A stretch of DNA of 64,000 nt, taken from assembly GCA_947503525.1 (NCBI GenBank), contig CANNEA010000002.1, positions 1 through 64,000 of the forward strand, given 5' to 3'. Below the pieces are notes generated by a model, which worked only from the letters and a program-made list of their open reading frames with translations, did not search any database and had not been told where the DNA came from. How positions within the stretch are numbered: the stretch's first letter is position 1; each line of letters starts with the position of its first letter. The position numbers were made by a program, and so were the translations under genes. This stretch comes from an uncultured Carboxylicivirga sp. Lineage in GTDB: Bacteria; Bacteroidota; Bacteroidia; Bacteroidales; Marinilabiliaceae. This document shows, piece by piece, positions 1-6,218 of the stretch.

Positions 1-1
1 T

Positions 2-75
2 TCCCCAGTAGCTCAGTTGGTTAGAGCGGCGGACTGTTAATCCGTAGGTCGTAGGTTCAAGTCCTACCTGGGGAG
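2..75 (+). tRNA. tRNA-Asn (GTT), copy 1
   Basis: Cloverleaf read by eye. The 7-bp acceptor stem is tccccag/ctgggga, the anticodon stem 29-33/41-45 encloses loop ctgttaa with anticodon GTT at 36-38, the T-loop is ttcaagt and the discriminator is G. CCA is not encoded. It is identical to the copy at 120-193. Confidence 0.97.
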
Positions 76-119
76 CTTTAAAAAGGCTTAACGAAGTCTT
101 TAATAAATAAAAAATTGAT

Positions 120-193
120 TCCCCAGTAGCTCAGTTGGTTAGAGCGGCGGACTGTTAATCCGTAGGTCGTAGGTTCAAGTCCTACCTGGGGAG
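120..193 (+). tRNA. tRNA-Asn (GTT), copy 2
   Basis: Exact duplicate of the tRNA at 2-75, 44 bp downstream of it and probably in the same transcript. A hairpin with a T-run follows at once, so this is the last gene of the tRNA unit. Confidence 0.97.
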
Positions 194-195
194 CT

Positions 196-226
196 AAGCC
201 ATCCAAATTTTGGGTGGCTTTTTTTG
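196..226 (+). terminator. Terminator of the tRNA-Asn unit
   Basis: The arms agccatcc and gggtggct pair with one G-U, and a run of seven T follows. It lies 3 bp after the second tRNA-Asn, as expected for a Rho-independent terminator. Confidence 0.8.
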
Positions 227-263
227 TATCTTACTTTCCAGAACAACATCAAACAATAATAGC

Positions 264-788
264 ATGGCAACTTCAATCCAAAAATATCTCGATCTCCGCA
301 AAGAAATTGATTCCACAACTCAAAAACTTTGGGAAAGCCATGGTTCAAATATGGCTTGTAAAAAAGGATGTGATCTATGCTGTTTAAACTTTGATGTCTT
401 CCCCATTGAGTTTGATGCCATAAAAAAACAGATCAAAGAAGAATATCCTGAGGTTTTAAATAAAACTGAAAGGGCCGTTGAAAAAGGAGCTTGCATTTAC
501 CTCAAAGATCACCAATGCAGCATCTACAACGCACGTCCAATTATTTGTCGCACGCATGGTTTTCCGCTATTAAATATGAATGAAGAAGGTGATCAATGGG
601 AACTGTCGCATTGCGAACTTAACTTCAACGATGTGGATGAGGATTATTTTGACGAAGAAAATACCTTTAAACAAGATACATTCAATAGCAAACTATATAT
701 GTTGAATAAAGCTTATTTGAAGGAAAATAACAACACTAAATACAGAGAGACGGACCTTATTCCCTTAAGACAGATTCTAGATAAATAA
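264..788 (+). CDS. YkgJ-type cysteine-cluster protein
   Basis: The 174-residue product has the Cys pattern of the YkgJ/UPF0153 zinc- or iron-chelating family (PF03692). An N-terminal C-x3-C-x2-CC cluster (CKKGCDLCC) is followed by a second half with CIY, QCSIYNARPIICR and a late Cys. The family is thought to bind a metal through these cysteines; its biochemical role is unsettled. The ATG at 264 is preferred over the ATG at 210, because 210 lies inside the tRNA terminator and its extra 18 residues do not look like the family. No signal peptide is seen, so it is probably cytoplasmic. Its 3' end overlaps the convergent XRE gene by about 30 bp. Confidence 0.88.
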   Translation: MATSIQKYLDLRKEIDSTTQKLWESHGSNMACKKGCDLCCLNFDVFPIEFDAIKKQIKEEYPEVLNKTERAVEKGACIYLKDHQCSIYNARPIICRTHGFPLLNMNEEGDQWELSHCELNFNDVDEDYFDEENTFKQDTFNSKLYMLNKAYLKENNNTKYRETDLIPLRQILDK

Positions 789-942
789 GACCTATTGATT
801 CAAATCGCTTTAAACTGCCAAGCGACACGCCTGCTCTTTCAGCTAATTCAGTCTGAGTTAGCTTAAGTTGTTTACGTAAAGTCTTGTGCAGCTGAGCCAG
901 CTCTTTAATCACACTATCCGGAGTGGATGATATAGTATACAT
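757..942 (-). CDS. Truncated XRE/HipB-like regulator
   Basis: A 61-residue frame with a Cro/C1-type helix-turn-helix (LTQTELAERAGVSLGSLKRFE, about residues 28-48). Bacteroidota relatives of this type usually continue for another 30-50 residues, often as partner of a HipA-like toxin. Here the frame stops soon after the recognition helix, at LESVLRE, so it is probably a remnant, though a minimal repressor cannot be excluded. No hipA lies beside it. It converges on and overlaps the end of the YkgJ-type gene. A short palindrome upstream (963-976) could be its operator. Confidence 0.6.
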   Translation of the reverse strand: MYTISSTPDSVIKELAQLHKTLRKQLKLTQTELAERAGVSLGSLKRFESIGLIYLESVLRE

Positions 943-962
943 ACAGCTAAAATATTAGTCGT

Positions 963-976
963 GTATAATGATATAC
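963..976. promoter_or_regulatory. Possible XRE operator palindrome
   Basis: GTATA-ATGA-TATAC is a perfect 5-bp inverted repeat 21 bp upstream of the truncated XRE gene. XRE repressors commonly bind such sites for autoregulation. The assignment rests only on position and symmetry. Confidence 0.3.
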
Positions 977-1082
977 TTCGGAAATATAATTAAGTAATTT
1001 ATCTCAAGACATAAATTTTTAATACAAAGAATGCTTGAGTAAGTATTTGGAAGAAAGATTGGCCCCTAATATGCCCCTGTAA

Positions 1083-1120
1083 AAAAGAAAACTCCTTAAT
1101 CATTAAATGATTAAGGAGTT
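1083..1120 (-). terminator. Terminator of tRNA-Leu
   Basis: A perfect 13-bp stem (1091-1103 with 1107-1119, loop of 3) sits just downstream of tRNA-Leu on the minus strand. The strand continues into a T-rich tract (the run of A at 1081-1090 on the plus strand). Confidence 0.8.
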
Positions 1121-1126
1121 TATCTG

Positions 1127-1210
1127 TACCCAGAGCCGGGATCGAACCGGCACGATATTGCTATCACTGGTGTTTGAGACCAGCGCGTCTACCAATTCCG
1201 CCATCTGGGC
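1127..1210 (-). tRNA. tRNA-Leu (CAA)
   Basis: An 84-nt class II tRNA on the minus strand. The acceptor stem gcccaga/tctgggt has one G-U, the anticodon stem is ctggt/accag with loop ctcaaac (anticodon CAA), there is a long variable arm and the T-loop is ttcgatc. The terminator hairpin lies 7 bp downstream. Confidence 0.95.
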
Positions 1211-1299
1211 AACTTCCTAAAGAACTTTTTTCTTTAGCGAATGCAAAGATAATTCAAAGTTCCATATCTGCAAACCTATTCTTTAAAATGTTTAAACAT

Positions 1300-2694
1300 T
1301 TAAACACCGGCTTTAGCTTTCGAATCAATCCGTTTTACGACCTGACCATAAATAATCAAAGCAATGGCTGAAACTGAGGCTATCGCTACAAAGTAAAACC
1401 ATATGTAATGCGCGTTATCGTATGCTGTAAGCTTTTCTGTTTCACTTAACAATAAAGGATCCGGACAATATTTTTCCAATAAGAATCCGGACAAACCGAA
1501 ACCTAATATTGATGATAAGAAGGAATGTAAATGACTAAATCCTAAATATAAGCCCTCCTCTCCCCTGGGTGCTTGTAAGGAAAAATACTCCAAAAAGCGC
1601 GGAGATATAAATGACTCGGCCAGACCTTGAAAGGCGATTCCAACAATCATCATAAAGGCGACCGGATGCATTTCCATAAAGCCAAGATTAATGCCTTCAC
1701 TACCAATCATATTACCCGCAGCCATAGCAAATGCAGAGATTGGCATAATCCACATACCAATAGTCATGGAGAATAATGCCGTCCGCTTCCTAAACCAGGC
1801 CGTAATAAGCCCCACTGTTGTAAATACAACCAAAGGGTTAACATTGGCATACCATGATGGAGAAGCTCCCTCACCTGCCATACGTAAAACATACTTAGGC
1901 ATAGTGGCATATAACTGATGCTGTACCATCCAAAAACCTGTGATAATTAAAATAAGTAATAACAGACGGGCATTGGTAAGTACCTTTATAAGCGCATTAA
2001 ATATTTCTTTTATTGATTTTCCTTCGCCACTTCTAACACTTGGACGGAAAAAGAATACGATAGCAATCAAAGCCACCAAAGTCATCCCAGCCGAGAAATA
2101 ACTAATATTAATCAAGCCTACATTACCCATTGCTTCACGCAATGGCTTCACGATTGTTTTACCTGAGAAAGATCCGATATTAACAATGGTATAGAAAATG
2201 GAAAATCCTGTTGCCCTATTCTTTTCTGAAGTTTCCTTTGCAACGGTTCCTGTTATCACCGATTTAATAAAACTACCCCCTATAATAATCAAGGCCATTA
2301 TTGGGATGATGATATATTTTTGGTTGGATTCACGTAAGCCGGTAAATTCTGTAGTAAAGCCATATTCGGCCAGTCCGGCTGATTCCAGCACTGTAGGAAA
2401 AACGCCTAAGCCTGCATAACCTACGGTTAGAAATCCGAAAGCCATAACCAATGACTTCTTAAACCCAATTTTATCGGCATAAGCACCGGTAAAGGTTGGC
2501 AAAAAGTATAATAACGCACTGAAAGTACCAGCAATAGTAGCAGCTTCAACATCAGAAAAGGCCAATATTCTGGATAAATACAGTGTTATTACTATAAACA
2601 CGCCATAATAAGCGGCTCTTTCCAATAACTCTGCGACATTGGCCGTCCAGAAAGCCCTGCTAAATCTTCTAAAGAAATTAATTATTCCATCCAT
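1300..2694 (-). CDS. MFS transporter, POT/PTR-like
   Basis: A polytopic membrane protein of about 464 residues with roughly 12 hydrophobic segments. The first helix carries ELLERAAYYG, resembling the ExxERFxYYG signature of proton-coupled oligopeptide transporters, and the loop between helices 2 and 3 has the MFS-like GAYADKIGFKKS. It probably imports a small solute, perhaps di- or tripeptides, by proton symport, but the substrate cannot be read from sequence. The ATG at 2694 (MDGIINFFRR) is chosen because the 31 residues upstream in the open frame are basic, unlike the family, and lack a helix. It appears to be a single gene, divergent from recO. Confidence 0.85.
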   Translation of the reverse strand: MDGIINFFRRFSRAFWTANVAELLERAAYYGVFIVITLYLSRILAFSDVEAATIAGTFSALLYFLPTFTGAYADKIGFKKSLVMAFGFLTVGYAGLGVFPTVLESAGLAEYGFTTEFTGLRESNQKYIIIPIMALIIIGGSFIKSVITGTVAKETSEKNRATGFSIFYTIVNIGSFSGKTIVKPLREAMGNVGLINISYFSAGMTLVALIAIVFFFRPSVRSGEGKSIKEIFNALIKVLTNARLLLLILIITGFWMVQHQLYATMPKYVLRMAGEGASPSWYANVNPLVVFTTVGLITAWFRKRTALFSMTIGMWIMPISAFAMAAGNMIGSEGINLGFMEMHPVAFMMIVGIAFQGLAESFISPRFLEYFSLQAPRGEEGLYLGFSHLHSFLSSILGFGLSGFLLEKYCPDPLLLSETEKLTAYDNAHYIWFYFVAIASVSAIALIIYGQVVKRIDSKAKAGV

Positions 2695-2853
2695 ATTCAA
2701 TCTTTGTTTCAGTGGTTTCTTAGTTTTAATCCTGCTTTGGCTAGAAAGCACAAAAATAGAGACTTTCACATAACTGCCAAGAAACAATTGCTTTTAGCCG
2801 CAATTTATTAAACCAAACGCAAGATTGAAGCTATGGTTTTTGTATTGATCTCC

Positions 2854-2885
2854 TTGATATTCCCCAAAAGATTAATGTATTTTTG
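2854..2885 (+). promoter_or_regulatory. Promoter of recO
   Basis: TTG at 2854-2856, 21 bp, then TATTTTTG at 2878-2885. This matches the Bacteroidota housekeeping consensus (TTG at -33, TAnnTTTG at -7), and the ATG of recO is 18 bp downstream. Confidence 0.55.
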
Positions 2886-2903
2886 AGGACAGAAAAAAAG
2901 CGA

Positions 2904-3626
2904 ATGATTCAAAACACCAAAGGCATAGTACTTAATCACATCAAGTATAAAGAGAGTAGTATTATTGTAAACATCTACACTCAGCTCTTTGGTCGTCAAA
3001 GTTATGTGGTTAACCGGGTGCGTTCCAGCAAAAACAAAGGCAACTCGGTATTGCTTCAACCTTTAACGCTGCTGGACCTGCAGGTGTATCATCGACCAAA
3101 GGCCGAATTGCATCGCATTAAAGACTTCAAACTCTTACACCCTTTAACATCCATTCCTTTTGAACAGAATAAACGTGCCGTGGCCTTCTTCCTTACCGAA
3201 ATCATGAGCAAGGTACTGCGAGAAGAAGAAAAGAATACTGACCTCTTTGATTTTATCTACCATAGTATCGAGGTGTTTGATGCCGGTGTTGAAGGCGATC
3301 ATAATTTCCACCTCTTCTTTCTCTTTCAATTGAGTCGTTTTTTGGGCTTCGGTCCGGAAACAGGCGTTGAAGACAAAGGCTACTTCGACTTGTTAAATGG
3401 CCGTTATAGCACTTTTGAACCCAGCCATGGCTACTTTATCCGAGGCGAAGTAATGGCGAAGTGGCAGCAACTGGCTCATCTGGATATTGAAGGTTTAAAT
3501 CAGCTTCAATTAAGCACCACAACACGAAGCGATTTGTTGCAGGCTTTAATCCGCTATTATGAACTGCATTTAGATGGCCTGGGGCAAATCAAATCCCTTG
3601 AAGTATTGCAAATGCTTTATCATTAA
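2904..3626 (+). CDS. recO: DNA repair protein RecO
   Basis: A 240-residue protein with the N-terminal OB-fold pattern of RecO (GIVLNHIKYKESSIIVNIYT then GRQSYVVNRVRS) and the helical C-terminal domain (LFQLSRFLGFGPE). RecO works with RecR and RecF to load RecA on SSB-coated single-stranded DNA at gaps. The usual RecO zinc-finger cysteines are absent, which is common in this phylum. The ATG at 2904 is preferred over the TTG at 2883 because the product then starts at MIQNTKGIVL, the normal RecO start, and 2883 falls inside the -7 promoter element. Confidence 0.92.
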   Translation: MIQNTKGIVLNHIKYKESSIIVNIYTQLFGRQSYVVNRVRSSKNKGNSVLLQPLTLLDLQVYHRPKAELHRIKDFKLLHPLTSIPFEQNKRAVAFFLTEIMSKVLREEEKNTDLFDFIYHSIEVFDAGVEGDHNFHLFFLFQLSRFLGFGPETGVEDKGYFDLLNGRYSTFEPSHGYFIRGEVMAKWQQLAHLDIEGLNQLQLSTTTRSDLLQALIRYYELHLDGLGQIKSLEVLQMLYH

Positions 3627-3786
3627 TTGAGGCTTTCATACCTATCGCAAAAGTATTGGTCAAATTATTTGGCATCTTAACTTAAAAAAAGGAGACAAAT
3701 AGCACAATAGCATCGACTTTTAACATTAGAATGCCTAAATTTATTAGATCTCGATTGGAGATAAACGTTTTCCTAGCACCCGAAAT

Positions 3787-4929
3787 ATGCACATAAGCAC
3801 AAAATACCAAAACTTATCATTAAGTTTTAGTTCTTCAATAAGCCCTCTCATTGACGAATTCGATGCCATTAATCTGGCAGAAGGATTCACCGGTTTTCAT
3901 TGCAATCCTGAGCTGATACAATTGGTTGAAAAACACCTGCGCGAAGGACTCAATCAGCTGGCTCCTTATGAGGGCGAAATGGCTCTGCGTGAAAAACTGG
4001 CCACCAAAACTGAAGCTCTTTATGGGCGTGTTTATGATGCTGAACATGAAGTTACCGTAACCGCGGGAGCTGCACAAGCCATGTTTACTGCTATTTCGGC
4101 TCTGGTTAAAGAAGGCGATGAAGTGATTGTGTTTGAACCGGCTAACGAATATTGTGTACCGGCCATTGAGATGAATGGTGGACAGGCGGTGTTTGTACCC
4201 ATGAAGGAACCGGATTACCACATCGATTGGGAAGAAGTACAAATGATGATTACCACCCAAACGCGCATGATCATCATTAATACACCTCATCATCCAACAG
4301 GTTGGGTAATGAAGGAAATTGATATGTTGCGCTTACAGCGCATTATCAATGGCACTAAAATTATTATTCTGAGTGAAGAAACCTTTGAGCACATTGTGTT
4401 TGATGGCGAATCGCACCAGAGTGTTTCTTTATATCCGAAGCTGGCAGAGCGCAGCATCGTTATTTCGTCCTTTGGCGAAACCTATCATGTTACCGGATGG
4501 CAAATTGGTTATTGTCTGGCCCCGGCAGAAATTATGAAGGAATTTCGTCAGGTGCATCAGGTGATGCTCCAAAGTGTGAATTCCCCTTTTCAGCTGGCTT
4601 TGGCCGACTATCTGGATCGAAAGGAAGAGTATCAGAAGCTGAGGGAATTTTATCAGAAGCGACGCGACTACTTTTTGGAGCTGATGGAAGGCAGCAAACT
4701 AATACCTTTGAAAACGCAGGGAACCTTCTTTCAACTGTTTTCATTCTCTGAGGTATCGGAAGAAAAGGATAAGGATTTTGTGATCCGCCTTATCAAGGAG
4801 TTTGGTGTGGCCGTTATGCCCATTAGTGCCTTTTGCCACGAGAAATCGAAGAAGCGCATTATCAGAATAAATTTTGCCAAGCCCGATGAAGTATTAAAGG
4901 AGGCCGCTCACAGGCTAAGTCATCTCTGA
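3787..4929 (+). CDS. Aminotransferase-fold protein lacking the PLP lysine
   Basis: A 380-residue fold-type I class I/II aminotransferase, closest by motif to YbdL-like methionine aminotransferases (YHVTGW, GYCLAP, INLAEGF). The active enzymes read SSFGKTYHVTGWK, where the K forms the Schiff base with PLP; here the codon at 4477-4479 is GAA (E231). Other cofactor contacts are also changed: the Asn of NTPHNPTG is H169, the Asp of SDEVY is E197 and its Tyr is F200. The Arg of RINFAK that grips the substrate carboxylate is kept (about residue 363). The frame is intact and the fold motifs are conserved, so a non-catalytic or repurposed protein is more likely than a decaying gene. No neighbour points to its role. 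Confidence 0.85.
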   Translation: MHISTKYQNLSLSFSSSISPLIDEFDAINLAEGFTGFHCNPELIQLVEKHLREGLNQLAPYEGEMALREKLATKTEALYGRVYDAEHEVTVTAGAAQAMFTAISALVKEGDEVIVFEPANEYCVPAIEMNGGQAVFVPMKEPDYHIDWEEVQMMITTQTRMIIINTPHHPTGWVMKEIDMLRLQRIINGTKIIILSEETFEHIVFDGESHQSVSLYPKLAERSIVISSFGETYHVTGWQIGYCLAPAEIMKEFRQVHQVMLQSVNSPFQLALADYLDRKEEYQKLREFYQKRRDYFLELMEGSKLIPLKTQGTFFQLFSFSEVSEEKDKDFVIRLIKEFGVAVMPISAFCHEKSKKRIIRINFAKPDEVLKEAAHRLSHL

Positions 4930-5001
4930 TACTCTAATTAAACCATAGAATTATAGCCATTTACAATAGCTCATCGGCTAATGCCGATGAGCCGCTTTAT
5001 A

Positions 5002-5784
5002 TTATTCCTCGGGAATATAGGATAGTTTGTCGCGATACCAGCCCAATACATTATCAACCTTACGGGTAATTTTAATGGTTTCAGCCCATAATTCCTTCAT
5101 GCCTTCCACCTCTTCCAATTGCTTATTGGCCGCATCCGTCATGGCACCATATTCGGTCCTGTCTTTAAATCGTGATACAACCCACATCATTGGTCGATCA
5201 GAGCCAAAACCAGCTACATATGTTGAAAAGCCCACATCAATATTATTATCCTGGTACAGCTTAACCCATTTCTTCATAAGCTCTTTAGCTTCCTTCATTT
5301 TGCCGGGTAGCACATACCAGGTCATCACATCATTTAATGGATAATCCATAGCTCCCCTTGAGCCTGAAGCAGGAGTATATGATAAGGACTCCACCCATGT
5401 CATGATGCTCTCGGTGGATCCATGGTAAGTCCCATTAAAAGCATCAAAGGTACGATCCCAGCCGGCTTTATCTTTTTGATAGTGTTTATCCCAATCGCTG
5501 AATAAGCTATCCAAAGAAGCAAAACTCTTTCCTACAGGATAATTATAATAGAAATTAAACTCATCATCGCTAAAGATATACACAGGGTAGGGATAGCCTT
5601 TTTCTTCAAGAAATGCTTTAAAGCCTTCTGCCGCAGCCTTATATTCAAAATACTTTGAGGGCATGACTTCATCTACCACCACAAAAAATTTACGTGTTTC
5701 CTTTTTTTCCTGAGCATTCAACAAAGTTGGCATACATAAAAGCGCTGCCATACACCATAACAAAAAAGATGTTTTCATAATCAT
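5002..5784 (-). CDS. Secreted protein of unknown function
   Basis: 260 residues with a signal peptide (about 1-24, ending LLNAQ), so periplasmic or exported. The mature part is rich in aromatic and charged residues and seems to contain two related halves with beta-strand starts (KFFVVVDEVMP and DVMTWYVLPGKMKEAKELMKKW), the second ending RPMMWVVSRFKDRTEYG. That recalls dimeric alpha/beta-barrel proteins of the NIPSNAP/ABM type, but I cannot assign it firmly. ATGs at 5784 and 5778 are both possible. It is monocistronic, with an inverted repeat upstream (5860-5922). Confidence 0.8.
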   Translation of the reverse strand: MIMKTSFLLWCMAALLCMPTLLNAQEKKETRKFFVVVDEVMPSKYFEYKAAAEGFKAFLEEKGYPYPVYIFSDDEFNFYYNYPVGKSFASLDSLFSDWDKHYQKDKAGWDRTFDAFNGTYHGSTESIMTWVESLSYTPASGSRGAMDYPLNDVMTWYVLPGKMKEAKELMKKWVKLYQDNNIDVGFSTYVAGFGSDRPMMWVVSRFKDRTEYGAMTDAANKQLEEVEGMKELWAETIKITRKVDNVLGWYRDKLSYIPEE

Positions 5785-6015
5785 TGTGTTTTAGATTAAA
5801 AAATAATGAATAGAATTTAAAAGGCTTGATTAAAAACAATCTGCTCTTCTGTCTGGGATTTACCAAGGTATAAGCAAAATGATTGATGCATCATTATGTT
5901 ATTCAATTGGATAACCTTGGTAAGTTAAAGCTAAAAAAATGACAAAGTCAATATTTTAAATCACAAATATTACTAAAACAGGAGATTAACGCTTTACTAC
6001 AATGGCTGGAAAACC

Positions 6016-6115
6016 AGAACCTTAGTTCCCCGATGCTATCGGGTGGATGCCTGCAGCAGGCAAAGAAAAGCGGCTTCCTAAACTCTGGATAAGGCTTCGA
6101 TTCCCGTAGGGACTA
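6016..6115 (+). pseudogene. tRNA-Arg(CCU) pseudogene with two palindromes
   Basis: This aligns end to end with the intact tRNA-Arg(CCU) at 9828-9899. The 3' part ttcgattcccgtagggact is identical and the anticodon loop ttcctaa is kept, but the acceptor, anticodon and T stems each have mismatches. The D-loop is split by two palindromes: cccgat-gct-atcggg (6029-6043) and gcctg-cag-caggc (6049-6061). The encoded CCA seen in the intact gene is cat here. It cannot fold as a working tRNA. Confidence 0.82.
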
Positions 6116-6169
6116 CATAATAGCATTAGACAGCTCTTAGATAAATAAGATAGGGCTCTACACTTTAAC

Positions 6170-6200
6170 TTGACATTACCAATTGAATGCTCTAAATTAG
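6170..6200 (+). promoter_or_regulatory. Candidate promoter
   Basis: TTG at 6170-6172, 20 bp, then TAAATTAG at 6193-6200, one mismatch from TAnnTTTG. It is placed 18 bp before the first ATG of the following gene. Confidence 0.4.
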
Positions 6201-6218
6201 CTTGTTAAACGAAAAGCT

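Larger units (their letters stand above)
5785..6218. other. Intergenic region with a tRNA pseudogene
   Basis: 434 bp between divergent genes. It holds a nested inverted repeat (ttaccaaggt at 5860-5869 with accttggtaa at 5913-5922, and aatgat/atcatt inside), a tRNA-Arg pseudogene (6016-6115) and a candidate promoter for the downstream secreted protein (6170-6200). No other gene is seen. Confidence 0.7.

Noticed and set aside
3835-4293. 152-codon antisense frame inside the aminotransferase gene
   Set aside because: Shadow frame of a well-supported gene; no start context or family match.
4497-4751. Paired overlapping frames on both strands within the aminotransferase gene
   Set aside because: Low-complexity Gly/Ser/Ala translations caused by codon composition of the real gene.
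6128-6152. Similarity of tagataaataaga and flanks to the 3' end of the YkgJ-type gene (about 768-793)
   Set aside because: Only about 21 of 26 bases match in A/T-rich sequence; too weak to call a duplication.
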